64,000 nt of DNA. Source: Amphritea atlantica. GTDB lineage: Bacteria; Pseudomonadota; Gammaproteobacteria; Pseudomonadales; Balneatricaceae. The notes under the pieces were generated by a model, which worked only from the letters and a program-made list of their open reading frames with translations, did no database searches and was not told the origin of the DNA. The stretch is taken from the NCBI RefSeq assembly GCF_018860855.1, contig NZ_JAHKQE010000020.1:124001-188000 (forward strand), written 5' to 3'. The position numbers were made by a program, and so were the translations under genes. This document shows positions 44,505 through 54,475 of the stretch, in pieces (the first letter of the stretch is position 1; each line of letters opens with the position of its first letter).

Positions 44505-45362
44505 ATGGCCAACACCCTCTGGCAACAAATACAAGCAACCCGCCTAGCGGCTCTCGCCAATGGAGTTCTACAACCGATTTACACCGAGGTCGAGATAGTA
44601 TCTGAAACGATTGGTAACGACACCTTTACCTACCAACTACGTACACTTAGCAGTTTAGAACAAAAAGACAATGAACAACGCATCAAGCAAGCAGGCAGTC
44701 ATAGAGTTAACCCGTTTCAGCCCTACGACCCGCAACTGTTTGTCAGCACTATCGGTAATCATCATATCGGCCTATTAAATAAGTTTAATGTGATCGATAA
44801 CCACCTATTAATTGTTACCCGTGAATTCGAACCACAAACAAACCTATTAACAGTCGCTGATTTTAGTGCTGCATTGACCGGCCTCAAAGCGATCAACGGT
44901 CTAGTCTTTTTCAATGGCGGCGTTAAAGCTGGCGCGAGTCAACCGCACAAACATCTTCAATTAATACCCTTAAGCCCTCAAGAACTACCACTCGCGCAGC
45001 CCTTGAGTTGTTTTTTGACTGAGCCACAATACAACCCTAAACTACCGTTTAGACAGGTGGGAATACGTCTGCCAAACAACCTTGTTGACGACACAACCCT
45101 AAGCGCGCAATGGTTACACGATGCCTATCTAACACTGTTGGATATTCTGAAAATAGATCAGCAGCATCAAGCGACGAAAGCTTACAATTTACTGCTGAAT
45201 AGAGAATGGTTAATGTTAGTGCCTCGCCGAACGGATTCCTTTGCTTCGATCTCGTTTAACGCCCTCGCCTTTTGTGGCGCTCTGCTGGTCAAAAATAGCG
45301 ACCAAGCACAAATGTTAAAAGCCGCCGGTATTACCCAAGCATTGCGCAACGTCAGTGAATAA
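44505..45362 (+). CDS. ATP adenylyltransferase / Ap4A phosphorylase-like protein
   Basis: A 285-residue HIT-superfamily protein of the Apa1/Apa2 type, which splits diadenosine tetraphosphate with phosphate to ADP and ATP. The catalytic H-x-H-x-Q is in GASQPHKHLQLIPL. Other family stretches are RVNPFQPYDPQLFV, LLNKFNVIDNHLLIVTREFE and NLLLNREWLMLVPRR. The start at 44505 is chosen because GGAG lies eight bases before that ATG; the longer frame (from 44442) overlaps the divergent gene. Ap4A is a stress signal and a RNA-cap precursor. Confidence 0.88.
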   Translation: MANTLWQQIQATRLAALANGVLQPIYTEVEIVSETIGNDTFTYQLRTLSSLEQKDNEQRIKQAGSHRVNPFQPYDPQLFVSTIGNHHIGLLNKFNVIDNHLLIVTREFEPQTNLLTVADFSAALTGLKAINGLVFFNGGVKAGASQPHKHLQLIPLSPQELPLAQPLSCFLTEPQYNPKLPFRQVGIRLPNNLVDDTTLSAQWLHDAYLTLLDILKIDQQHQATKAYNLLLNREWLMLVPRRTDSFASISFNALAFCGALLVKNSDQAQMLKAAGITQALRNVSE

Positions 45363-45450
45363 TTGGCTAATGCCTCACGCAATCGATCTCTGCTAATAGA
45401 TGCTCTAATCGCCAATAGAGTGACCAAAGAGGTTTTAGCTCACCCTGTCA

Positions 45451-46725
45451 TTAGAATCGATCAACACCAAAGGGAGTGATATCAATGCTGGTGGCTCGCT
45501 TTTGCATCAACTGCAGTATTAGCTCTGCCGTGATCGCCGCCTGGGTCACCCCTAAGTGTTGATTACCAAAAGCAAAACATAAGCGAGAATAGTCTGGGTG
45601 TTGGTCAATGACTGGCAGGGAATCAGGCAATGTGGGTCGATGCCCCATCCATTCACTGGCCTCCAATACAGCAGTGTTCAACTCAGGTACAAGTTGCTGA
45701 CTATGATGACGCAACACGTCAAAGCGACGCTTGCAAGGCGGTAATGTTAACCCCCCAAGTTCGGTCATACCGACAACACGTAAGCCACTGGCGAGGGGGC
45801 CCATGACGAACTTACGCTCAGCTGAACCTATATGATGACGCAACATTGCTCCCGCGGTCGGAAACGTCAGATGATAGCCCCGTTCAGCCTCCAAAGGCAG
45901 ATCGATACCCACGCTGTTTAATAATTTCCGGCTCCACACACCAGCACAGAGAATCGTATAATCATAGCGATAATCATCCTTTGCAGTATTCACCGTGATC
46001 TCATGCGCGGCCGGTATTAAACCGGTGACACCTTGCTGAATAAACTGTCCTCCGCGCTCTGTGAAAGCCGTCAATAACCGTTGGCATAGTTCATACGGCT
46101 CCTTCACCCGATAGGCATCTGGAAAGTACAGTGCATGATGTACTCGATGAGAAAGACTCGGTTCAAGCTCGGCCAAGCGTTCGCCCTGCACCAGCTCAGT
46201 CTGAATATCGTTATCCGCCAACCAAGCCTGATGCCGTTGTGCCGCAGCGAGCCGAGGGGACTCCCATACCAACAGATAGCCAGATTTGATGATCTGTTCA
46301 CGCGCACCAATATCATCAAGACTGCGCTGCCAAGCATCGATCGATGCGCTATTTAACTGCAGCAGCGCTTGGCGACTTCGTTGCAGCGACTTAGGTAGCG
46401 CCGCCAACACAAACCGAAGCAGCCAAGGCGCGATACGATGAATATAACCTAACGGCAGCGCTAACGGCCCCTTCGGGTTAAGCCACAAAGACAGTGCTGA
46501 GCGCAGTGTCGCTGGATTGGATAGCGGTTCAATTAACTCGGTGGCCAAGTAACCCGCATTCCCAAAAGAGGCACCTAACCCCGGCCCATCTCGGTCAAAT
46601 AGAGTCACATTAAAGCCCTGTCGCTGAGCCTCAAGCGCACAACTTAAACCGATAACGCCAGCGCCAATCACTGCCACGGCATCAGGAGCCGGTTTAACTG
46701 ACTGACTCGATATGGATGAAACCAT
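45451..46725 (-). CDS. DadA-like FAD-dependent amino-acid dehydrogenase
   Basis: Flavoprotein of the D-amino-acid dehydrogenase (DAO) family, 424 residues from the ATG at 46725, which has AAGGGG seven bases upstream. The dinucleotide-binding motif is VAVIGAGVIGLSCALEAQ, with FDRDGPGLGASFGNAGYL following, and the C-terminal part is MGHRPTLPDSLPVIDQHPDY. Such enzymes oxidise D-amino acids or D-hydroxyproline to imino acids and feed electrons to the respiratory chain. The ornithine-cyclodeaminase-like gene upstream could reduce the cyclic imino product, which supports a proline or hydroxyproline analogue as substrate; this is inference. Confidence 0.86.
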   Translation of the reverse strand: MVSSISSQSVKPAPDAVAVIGAGVIGLSCALEAQRQGFNVTLFDRDGPGLGASFGNAGYLATELIEPLSNPATLRSALSLWLNPKGPLALPLGYIHRIAPWLLRFVLAALPKSLQRSRQALLQLNSASIDAWQRSLDDIGAREQIIKSGYLLVWESPRLAAAQRHQAWLADNDIQTELVQGERLAELEPSLSHRVHHALYFPDAYRVKEPYELCQRLLTAFTERGGQFIQQGVTGLIPAAHEITVNTAKDDYRYDYTILCAGVWSRKLLNSVGIDLPLEAERGYHLTFPTAGAMLRHHIGSAERKFVMGPLASGLRVVGMTELGGLTLPPCKRRFDVLRHHSQQLVPELNTAVLEASEWMGHRPTLPDSLPVIDQHPDYSRLCFAFGNQHLGVTQAAITAELILQLMQKRATSIDITPFGVDRF

Positions 46726-46837
46726 GACACACCCCTTAAAAGATAGAGCAGACGGTGATGTTCCTATCACGCTTTAACGCTCAAAAAACGATACAGCTAA
46801 ATAGCTTTAGATCCTCAGTTATCAGCGCTTTATTATT

Positions 46838-47791
46838 TTATCGCGTTTGCTGATAAGCGAGGATCGCGGCTGCGAGATCTTCTCGCGAATCGCCCACCGA
46901 TTTAAACAGGGTAATGGCATTTTGCGGGTCTTCTAGTTCCGCTCTGCCACGATGTTGACCTCGACACAACTCGGTAAATTCAGCCTGTATAACTACATCA
47001 GTAATCGCCCCCTCTCTAATGGGGATGATCAAATCACCGGTTTCACTCAACGCACCGGCACGTACATCAACAAACACCTGACAGCGTTGCAGCGCAATAT
47101 TATCCGTTTCTCGCATAGTAGGGGTAAAACTGCCTACCAGATCCAAGTGCGCACCGGGCTTTAACCATTCACCCAGTACTAGCGATTCTGTCGACATTGT
47201 TGCGCAACTGATAATATCCGCCTGACGCGCCACCTGTTCCAGCTCGTTTAAGGGACACAATTTTGCTGCTACCCCCTCAGCGATGAGTTCATCCACCAGC
47301 GCTAATGCAGAAGCTTCATTACGGTTCCAGACACTCACCGTGCGAATCGGCCGCACACTCATGTGTGCCGATATCAAATATCGAGCCATACGCCCCGCCC
47401 CAACCATCAATAGATCAGTCGCATCATCTCGAGATAGATAACTCGAGGCCATCGCTGATGCTGCAGCTGTGCGCAAGGCGGTTAACTCATTCGCGTCTAA
47501 CTGAGCCAACGGCTGACCGGTTTTCCCCGATGACAACATATAATGACTATTGAGCCCAGGCAGTCCGCGACGATTATTACCGGGAAAGACATTCACCAAC
47601 TTTACCCCTAAGTATTCACCTTCTAACCAAGCAGGCATCAATAATAGGGTCGCCTGCGGATCATTCGGTACATTAATACTATGGTGATGACGTACCGGCG
47701 CGCAGACCTCTTTGGTAAAGATCTCATTCAGAGCGGCAATCAAGCGATCCCAGGGCAGCGCTTTACGAATATCTGTAGCATTCAATTGCAT
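46838..47791 (-). CDS. Ornithine cyclodeaminase / mu-crystallin family protein
   Basis: A 317-residue NAD(P)-binding protein. Family regions are LLLMPAWLEGEYLGVKLVN, GQPLAQLDANELTALRTAAA, the Rossmann motif LMVGAGRMARYLISAH and the ADIISCATMSTESLVLG loop. Members include ornithine cyclodeaminase, alanine dehydrogenase and delta-1-pyrroline-2-carboxylate reductase. Next to a DadA-like dehydrogenase and divergent from an AraC regulator, a ketimine reductase role is the best guess. It precedes the DadA-like gene with a gap of about 110 bases, so cotranscription is likely. Confidence 0.85.
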   Translation of the reverse strand: MQLNATDIRKALPWDRLIAALNEIFTKEVCAPVRHHHSINVPNDPQATLLLMPAWLEGEYLGVKLVNVFPGNNRRGLPGLNSHYMLSSGKTGQPLAQLDANELTALRTAAASAMASSYLSRDDATDLLMVGAGRMARYLISAHMSVRPIRTVSVWNRNEASALALVDELIAEGVAAKLCPLNELEQVARQADIISCATMSTESLVLGEWLKPGAHLDLVGSFTPTMRETDNIALQRCQVFVDVRAGALSETGDLIIPIREGAITDVVIQAEFTELCRGQHRGRAELEDPQNAITLFKSVGDSREDLAAAILAYQQTR

Positions 47792-47917
47792 ATCGGCTTC
47801 TCTTATAACGGGCTTTTGCGTTATGTTAGCCTGAAACGGGTTCTAAAACTTAGCTCAAGCTACTAAATTTTTGACTCAAACTCTGATCCTCAGTGTATTA
47901 AATCGGATAGTCCGCCT

Positions 47918-48718
47918 ATGAAACACAGTATTGCTCGTCGTAATCTGATTGCCCGACAAAGCGGTGAACATCGACATGACTTTGCACAGATACTGATCGG
48001 TTTAAAAGGCAAAATGACCTGCGAATTTAACACTGAGAGTGATCAACTCTTGTCCGGTAAGCTAGCGATCGTGCCTGAGAGTGAAGCCCACCTGTTCAGT
48101 GGTTTAAATGATGATAGTGAGCTGCTGGTGATCGATCTAGCCCCCTTTGACCCCTATATTCAGGCCCTTGAACATAGCTGCAACCTTTCGTTTAGCCAGA
48201 CAATTTTAAATAATCCAGAATTTATCACGCTATCCCCGGAAATAGTGCCCATGGTCGACTTTGCCGCCAACCAACTGGCCAAGCGTGATCAACAGGTCGG
48301 TCAGCAAAGTCGCCAGCAGATCAACTGCCAACTCATTACGCTATTTATGACCCAATTATGTCAGCAATATTCGGCCTCGACGACGCACCATGATCAATCT
48401 CGACTCAACCGGCAACAGCTCAATCGCTATATCGATCAGCGTTTAGCCGCGCCTCCAACCAATGGCGCAATCGCTAAGGCGCTCAACATAAGCGAAAGCC
48501 ACCTTTACACGCTGTGTCAGCAGGAACTTGGCCTAACACCGCAACAATATACATTATCTAGACGCATGGCCCGCGCTCGGTTTTTATTACAAAATAGCGA
48601 TATAACACAGACGATATTAGCCGATGAGCTGGGGTTTGCTGACGCCTCGAGTTTCTCGCGCGCGTTTAAACGCTATTTTAAAATGACTCCCGGTTATGCA
48701 CGTCAGCGACAGCGGTAA
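47918..48718 (+). CDS. AraC-family regulator with N-terminal cupin sensor
   Basis: A 266-residue regulator. The N-terminal half is cupin-like (SGEHRHDFAQILIGLKGKM, LAIVPESEAHLFSGLN). The C-terminal half has two helix-turn-helices (NGAIAKALNISESHLYTLCQ, ILADELGFADASSFSRAFKR), ending with the usual KMTPGYARQ. It is divergent from the ornithine-cyclodeaminase-like gene with 126 bases between, so it most likely controls that pair. Confidence 0.9.
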   Translation: MKHSIARRNLIARQSGEHRHDFAQILIGLKGKMTCEFNTESDQLLSGKLAIVPESEAHLFSGLNDDSELLVIDLAPFDPYIQALEHSCNLSFSQTILNNPEFITLSPEIVPMVDFAANQLAKRDQQVGQQSRQQINCQLITLFMTQLCQQYSASTTHHDQSRLNRQQLNRYIDQRLAAPPTNGAIAKALNISESHLYTLCQQELGLTPQQYTLSRRMARARFLLQNSDITQTILADELGFADASSFSRAFKRYFKMTPGYARQRQR

Positions 48719-48732
48719 ACAGAGAAAAACAG

Positions 48733-49374
48733 TCAAAAATGATTCATCTTAACCCAGATCAGCGTATCAGCACTCAGTTGGTAGGTCTGACTACCCCGTG
48801 GGCGACGTAGCCAAACGCCCGGCCCAAATCGCAGGCCATCTTCTTGAAGCGCTCCCTGAAGCACATATATTTCAAGACCTTGATCCGCCATGCTCAGATC
48901 AACTATCACCTCTTTACGACTACGCCACATCGACACCTGTTCATCATGATGCTGATGGAGCTGGAGCTGCTCAAGCGAATCGTTCACCGGCGACCATCGT
49001 GCACTCTGCGTCTGAATCACTCGATGCTCGGTATCATCCGCCTGAAACTGGTATAGCTTTACGAGAATCAAGCAACCATCGTGGCTAAAGGGGGCATGAC
49101 TAAAGCCTTCAGAGTTTCGAAAATAGGTGCCTGCAGGGAAGTCGCCGGTCTGATCGGAAAAAACGCCCTGCAACACCAGAATCTCCTCCCCTTTGGGGTG
49201 CCCATGGGATGAAAAGGCCGCTCCCGGATCATAACGGACAATACTGGTCGCGTGCCCTTGTTCGGCTTCTTCCCGAGCCAACGGTTTTCGCCAGACACCC
49301 GCTTTCGGGCTAGCAACCCAAGACTGTAGGCGAGTCTCTATCGTGACTGACTGGGTTAAATCCATATTCAGCAT
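48733..49374 (-). CDS. ChrR-like double-cupin protein
   Basis: A 213-residue protein with two cupin units. The first has FSSHGHPKGEEILVLQGVFS and DFPAGTYFRNSEGFSHAPF, containing the H-x-H and Glu of a metal site. The second, WRSRKEVIVDLSMADQGLEI then FGPGVWLRRPRGSQ, lacks them. This is the ChrR cupin layout without the anti-sigma zinc domain, so it is not a sigma-factor inhibitor. The start at 49374 has GGAG six bases upstream; earlier ATGs have none. It is convergent with the AraC gene. Substrate unknown. Confidence 0.8.
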   Translation of the reverse strand: MLNMDLTQSVTIETRLQSWVASPKAGVWRKPLAREEAEQGHATSIVRYDPGAAFSSHGHPKGEEILVLQGVFSDQTGDFPAGTYFRNSEGFSHAPFSHDGCLILVKLYQFQADDTEHRVIQTQSARWSPVNDSLEQLQLHQHHDEQVSMWRSRKEVIVDLSMADQGLEIYVLQGALQEDGLRFGPGVWLRRPRGSQTYQLSADTLIWVKMNHF

Positions 49375-49642
49375 AACGGCTCCGGAAATCATTTCAAAAA
49401 CGGTCATGCAGTATACCTGAGAAAACATGGGGCGAATGCTATCACTCGCTTTGCTAATTAGGCCCCCAACAACTCTTATCGCATGAGTGCGATCGATGCA
49501 TCAGCGGTGGACAGCGGCCTACTTTTCATTTTTTAATTGAATATCGTCCACAGTTTGATGATATTTGCTGGAGTTCATCTTGACTCTTGCAGCAACCAGC
49601 GTCACATTGAAGTTAATTAATAGACGAGCGCCGGTTAACATC

Positions 49643-51244
49643 ATGCTTCACCTTGATACCCACGAAATAATCAAACAGCTTGCTGATCTGACAAGTGCAT
49701 TGTCCACTGAAAAGGATCATATACTGCTGCTGGATCGGATTATTCTTGGCTGTATGTTTTTGACCAATGCCGACGGGGGAACGCTCTATACCGTTGATGA
49801 AGAAAACGAGAACCAACTTCATTTCACTATCCTCCATAACCGTTCACTAGGGATACATAGCAAACCAAAGCATCTACCCACCGTTGAGATCTATAATGCT
49901 CAAGGTCAAGCCTCTAAGCTTGTTGTCGCACAAACCTTTGTTTTGCAACAAACCATCAATATTGAAGACGTTTATCATTCGGAAAAATATGATTTTTCCG
50001 GTACCCGCAAATTCGACAAACAACTTAATTATCGCTCACAATCATTTCTTTGCGTGCCACTGGTGGATCACGAAGGTGAAATTATCGGTGTTCTTCAGCT
50101 GATCAACGCCATGGATGCCAATAATCAGGTGATGACCTTTCCTCAAGAGCAACAACACCTGGTGGAATCACTGGCCTCTCTTGCCGCTACGGTGTTGACA
50201 AAACGTCGGCTGATTGATGCTCAGCGAGAGCTGTTTGAGTCCTTCATTAAATTGATGGGGCGCGCCATTGACCATAAGTCACCCGTAACCGGCAAACACT
50301 GTGAGCAGGTACCCGAGATTGCTATGTTACTGGCTGAGGCGGTTAACAACAGTGATAAAAGCCGTTATTCAACCGTTCAGTTTAATGAGCAAGAGATGTA
50401 TGAACTTCGTATTGCCGCTTGGCTACACGACTGCGGCAAAATAACCTCGCCCGAATACATTATCGACAAGGCCACTAAATTACATACGATGTTTGATCGT
50501 ATTGCATTACTCGAATCACGCTTTCGTGAATATAAGCTGCAGCTACAGCTAAACCATTTCAGAACCCTTCCGACGCTCTCCGCCACCGAAGCGGATCTCG
50601 CGGAGCAACAGTTACAACAACACTGCCAGACACTCGATGACGATATCGCTTTTCTACGTCAAAGTAATACGGGCTCAGAGTTTATGATTGATGACGATGT
50701 GGCCCGTATACAGCAGATCGCCAAGATCACTTGGATCGATGATGACGGCCATACACGCTATATGTTGACCGAGGATGAAGTCGAAAACCTTTGTATCCGC
50801 AAAGGCACGTTACTGCAAAGTGAAATTCAGGTGATGCGCGACCATATCAAGGTCACCATCGATATGTTGGAGTCCCTACCTTACCCAAAGCACCTCGCTC
50901 AAGTACCTGAGATTGCTTGTAATCATCATGAACATTTGGATGGCAGCGGCTACCCTAGAGGGCTAAAAGCAGAGCAACTCTCCGTCCGCGCCAGAATTAT
51001 GTGTATCGCGGATATATTTGAAGCACTGACCTCGCCAGACCGCCCCTATAAGAAAGGGATGTTACTCTCACAAGCGATGAATATTATCGGCAGAATGGTA
51101 GAGGATGAACACCTCGATGCCGATCTATTTAGCGTTTTTGTGGAAAGCGGTGCCTACATAGAATATGCCAACCGACATATGGCCCCACGACAGATTGATA
51201 CGGTTGATATAACAACGCTTCCAGGGCTTATCCAGTCCGCTTGA
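49643..51244 (+). CDS. GAF + HD-GYP domain phosphohydrolase
   Basis: Signalling protein of 533 residues. An N-terminal GAF domain (LDRIILGCMFLTNADGGTLY to LVDHEGEIIGVLQLINAMD) is followed by an HD-GYP domain with LHDCGKITSPEYIIDKATKL and the late CNHHEHLDGSGYPRGL motif. About 120 residues lie between these two motifs, more than in ordinary HD-GYP proteins. The intact HD and GYP residues suggest c-di-GMP or cGAMP hydrolysis. The start is uncertain: ATG at 49643 is used, but a TTG at 49580 has a better ribosome site. Confidence 0.88.
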   Translation: MLHLDTHEIIKQLADLTSALSTEKDHILLLDRIILGCMFLTNADGGTLYTVDEENENQLHFTILHNRSLGIHSKPKHLPTVEIYNAQGQASKLVVAQTFVLQQTINIEDVYHSEKYDFSGTRKFDKQLNYRSQSFLCVPLVDHEGEIIGVLQLINAMDANNQVMTFPQEQQHLVESLASLAATVLTKRRLIDAQRELFESFIKLMGRAIDHKSPVTGKHCEQVPEIAMLLAEAVNNSDKSRYSTVQFNEQEMYELRIAAWLHDCGKITSPEYIIDKATKLHTMFDRIALLESRFREYKLQLQLNHFRTLPTLSATEADLAEQQLQQHCQTLDDDIAFLRQSNTGSEFMIDDDVARIQQIAKITWIDDDGHTRYMLTEDEVENLCIRKGTLLQSEIQVMRDHIKVTIDMLESLPYPKHLAQVPEIACNHHEHLDGSGYPRGLKAEQLSVRARIMCIADIFEALTSPDRPYKKGMLLSQAMNIIGRMVEDEHLDADLFSVFVESGAYIEYANRHMAPRQIDTVDITTLPGLIQSA

Positions 51245-51254
51245 AAGAACACTG

Positions 51255-53450
51255 TTATTTTTCCAAATGACTAAACACAGCATCCCAGCTTTCGCCCTCA
51301 GAACTATTCTCTAGGGCAGCAAGCCTATCGAGATACAGCTGCACGACACTGTCTTCAGGATTTTCCGCTAACCATTGTAAAAACAATCTCCTCGCTTCTT
51401 CCCAATGACGTTGCTGATAACTCATGACCGCTTGGTTAAACATCTCAACTTGATCCACGAAAGAGGACTCCGCCAAGGCTTGCTCCGCCATCGGCTGAAA
51501 CAGCTCCACCGGTTCGGAACGTCCCTTTACTCGCACTCGATCAATATAGCGGTAGATATAACTGGGCGAGCGCGTCGCTAAATCACCACTGACCAACAGT
51601 GGACAACCATAATACTTCGTCAGAGACTCCAATCTTGATGCTAAATTCACCGCATCCCCCATCACGGTATAGGCCATCCGAAACTCAGATCCCATATTAC
51701 CAACACTAACCGTACCGCAATGTAATCCAATACCAATTTTTACCGCCGGCAATCCCTCGGCCAACAACAACTGATTCACCTTTGGCAGCTGCGACAACAT
51801 CTGCCAAGCCGTATCGAGACCATGCTTGGCATGCGCTTCATCCGGTAACGGGGCTCCCCAGAAAGCCATCACCGCATCACCAATATATTTATCCACGGTG
51901 CCGCGCTGTTGATGAATGATACGGGTCATCTCCGTCAGGTAGATATTCATCATTCGGGTCAACTGCTGTGGCGTCAATTGTTCTGATATCGGTGTAAAGC
52001 CCCTAATATCCGAGAAAAAAATGGTCATATCACGGGTTTCACCGCTAAGGTGAATAGCTTTATTTTGGCGACCTAACTCACGTACGATTTCAGGTGGAAT
52101 ATAGTGTCCAAACTGACCCGCCAACAGCTTCATATTTCGGGTTTCAAAGAAATAGCCGGTCGTTTGCTGAAACAGATAGAGAATGAAGATTAGAAACAGG
52201 GTGTATCCCAGTGGAATAACCCAGAGCAGACTCTGCCAAGCGTAGAGGTTAAAGCCGACCAAACTAGCACTCCAAACTAAGGTAATTAGCGTGGAAAACA
52301 TCACCGAACTGCGGGGAATCAACAGCGATAGCAGAAGTCCGCTCATCAGTATCTGTATAATCTCAACCCCAAGGGTATAGTCTGGCTCACTGCTGATCCG
52401 ATCATCCAATAACCCCGATAGAATATTGGCATGCACCTCGACACCGGGGTAACGACTGCTGACGGGAGTCACTCGCAAGTCGAGTAACCCCGCGGCACTG
52501 GTGCCAATCAGTATAATTGCTCCACTAAGTTGCTCTGGCTCAGCGAGTCCGTTCATCACATCCGTTGCAGAAATATAGGGAAAACTCCCCTGTCCCCCCC
52601 GATACGGCACCAACAACCCACTCGCACTATTCACGGGAATCTGCTGCCCCGCTGCATTAATGGCCACCAACGCTTGATGTTCACCGGTCATATCTGACTC
52701 AAACTCAGGTATCACCTGCTGCTCTTCAAACAGAGCAAGCCACATCGCTAAAGAGAGCGAGGGATAATACTGTCCTTGATAGCGTTGTAACATCGGCACC
52801 CAACGGTAGACACCGTCGCTATCCACCATCGGGTTATCAAAAAAACCACTGTAAGCTTGCTGACTTTGTAGCGCATCCACGCTGGCGATAACACCTTTCG
52901 CTTCAGGTATCGGTTGCTCATCCAATAGTTCATTTGGGCCAATGACAGATACACCCGGGGCGCCCACCCTCAGTTCACGGTCACTTCGATCAAACGCATA
53001 ACCTAACACCACTGGACGATCATGCATCGCATCAGCAAGGCGCTGATCCGGATTAAGCTGCTGTAACAATGAATCCAGACTTAGGGTAGTTTTTGCATCC
53101 AGTAGTAACCGACTCAGTTGCTTTAGGTCAATCTCACTATCGGCTTCAGAAAACACCATATCAAAACCCACAATCGCCACACCGTAATGATCAAACAGTT
53201 GATCCAGCAATTGCGCCAGCTTAACCCTATTCCAGGGCCATCGCCCCTGTTCAGCAAGGCTTTTCTCATCCACATCGATGATAACGATACGCGGATCTTG
53301 ATCACCCTTTGCAAAGTGTCTTAAGCGTAGGTCATAAAGATCATATTCTAGTTTTTGCAGCAAGGCGGGTCGATTGTTCTGAATGACGGGATACAACATC
53401 AGCAGTGTCAACATAATGCCTAGCAATGTCCGGATTCTACGCTGTTTCAT
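51255..53450 (-). CDS. CHASE2-domain adenylate/guanylate cyclase
   Basis: Membrane cyclase of 731 residues. An N-terminal helix precedes a periplasmic CHASE2 sensor (YDLYDLRLRHFAKGD, VIIDVDEKSLAEQGRWPWNR, VGFDMVFSEAD). Three more helices lie near 360-425. A class III cyclase domain follows: FFSDIRGFTPISEQLTPQQL (metal Asp), DKYIGDAVMAFWGAPLPDEA and AYTVMGDAVNLASRLESL. A TPR-like tail ends the protein. These proteins make cAMP in response to an outer signal. It is divergent from a cyclic-nucleotide phosphodiesterase-like gene. Confidence 0.93.
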   Translation of the reverse strand: MKQRRIRTLLGIMLTLLMLYPVIQNNRPALLQKLEYDLYDLRLRHFAKGDQDPRIVIIDVDEKSLAEQGRWPWNRVKLAQLLDQLFDHYGVAIVGFDMVFSEADSEIDLKQLSRLLLDAKTTLSLDSLLQQLNPDQRLADAMHDRPVVLGYAFDRSDRELRVGAPGVSVIGPNELLDEQPIPEAKGVIASVDALQSQQAYSGFFDNPMVDSDGVYRWVPMLQRYQGQYYPSLSLAMWLALFEEQQVIPEFESDMTGEHQALVAINAAGQQIPVNSASGLLVPYRGGQGSFPYISATDVMNGLAEPEQLSGAIILIGTSAAGLLDLRVTPVSSRYPGVEVHANILSGLLDDRISSEPDYTLGVEIIQILMSGLLLSLLIPRSSVMFSTLITLVWSASLVGFNLYAWQSLLWVIPLGYTLFLIFILYLFQQTTGYFFETRNMKLLAGQFGHYIPPEIVRELGRQNKAIHLSGETRDMTIFFSDIRGFTPISEQLTPQQLTRMMNIYLTEMTRIIHQQRGTVDKYIGDAVMAFWGAPLPDEAHAKHGLDTAWQMLSQLPKVNQLLLAEGLPAVKIGIGLHCGTVSVGNMGSEFRMAYTVMGDAVNLASRLESLTKYYGCPLLVSGDLATRSPSYIYRYIDRVRVKGRSEPVELFQPMAEQALAESSFVDQVEMFNQAVMSYQQRHWEEARRLFLQWLAENPEDSVVQLYLDRLAALENSSEGESWDAVFSHLEK

Positions 53451-53675
53451 AAGTCATTCCGATTGAGAATAATAAACCAAGACCTAGACACTAAAGTACC
53501 TCTTGGCCAGACATCGATAAGACACTTATCATAGCCTGCAAACACCTCAGGCCGTAACAATTCGTTCTTTTTATTCGATTAATAGAGTCAACGACTATAA
53601 GGATGCTGCTCCCTTGTGCTATAAACATACGATTGACGCTATTTAAATCAAACATAGACGTCAACGTAACCGGAG

Positions 53676-54443
53676 ATGAAAGTGAAAATTGAAATTCTGG
53701 GCTGTAGCGGCGGTATCGGTCAAGGACTGAAAACCACCACCTTTTTGGTCGATGATACTCTGCTATTAGACGCTGGGACGGGGGTCGAACTATTAACCAT
53801 GGAGCGGTTACTGAATATTCGCGATGTGGTGATTACCCACGGTCATCTCGATCATATTATTGGCTTACCGCTGATGATTTCAACGATTTTTGATCAACAC
53901 CAAGCCCCCATCAATGTATATGCATTACCAGAGGTCATTACCGCCCTTAAAGAGCATATATTTAACTGGACCATCTGGCCTGACTTCACCACCCTGCCAG
54001 AAGAAAACCCGATTATCAGACTACATTCAGTCAATGTTGGCGACATCCTTAACCTGCAGGGTAAAGTCATTGAAGTGATACCGGCAACACATCCGACGCC
54101 GACAGCGGGTTACTTAATTAAAGAGACGGCGCACAGTTTTCTGTTTACCGGCGACAGCGGCCTTAACAAGACTCTTGCTACACTCCTGAACCAACATCAA
54201 CCCGAGCTATTGATTATCGATGTTTCTTTCGCCGATGAGTCCACCCCTTTAGCTGAGCAGAGTGGTCACCTCACCCCGGCGATGTTAGCGCAGCAACTGA
54301 TGTCACTTGAGTACACGCCTCGGATTGCCATTACTCACCTAAAACCTGGCGTTGAAGATCGCATCATACAACAGTGCCATCGATTACTACCCAATCAGCA
54401 GATAGACCGCCTAAAGCAGGGTGAGGTCATCACCCTGCGCTAG
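53676..54443 (+). CDS. Class II cyclic-nucleotide phosphodiesterase-like MBL-fold protein
   Basis: A 255-residue metallo-beta-lactamase-fold hydrolase. VVITHGHLDHIIGLPLMIST carries the metal motif H-x-H-x-D-H in the form typical of class II 3',5'-cyclic nucleotide phosphodiesterases, with AGYLIKETAHSFLFTGDSG further on and a late His in AITHLKPGVE. ATG at 53676 is listed, but GGAG touches it directly; the in-frame GTG at 53682 has better spacing. No signal peptide. Divergent from the cyclase gene, which supports cAMP as substrate; this is inference. Confidence 0.85.
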   Translation: MKVKIEILGCSGGIGQGLKTTTFLVDDTLLLDAGTGVELLTMERLLNIRDVVITHGHLDHIIGLPLMISTIFDQHQAPINVYALPEVITALKEHIFNWTIWPDFTTLPEENPIIRLHSVNVGDILNLQGKVIEVIPATHPTPTAGYLIKETAHSFLFTGDSGLNKTLATLLNQHQPELLIIDVSFADESTPLAEQSGHLTPAMLAQQLMSLEYTPRIAITHLKPGVEDRIIQQCHRLLPNQQIDRLKQGEVITLR

Positions 54444-54475
54444 TTCATCCCTAACGTTTATCACGACTGAATGAT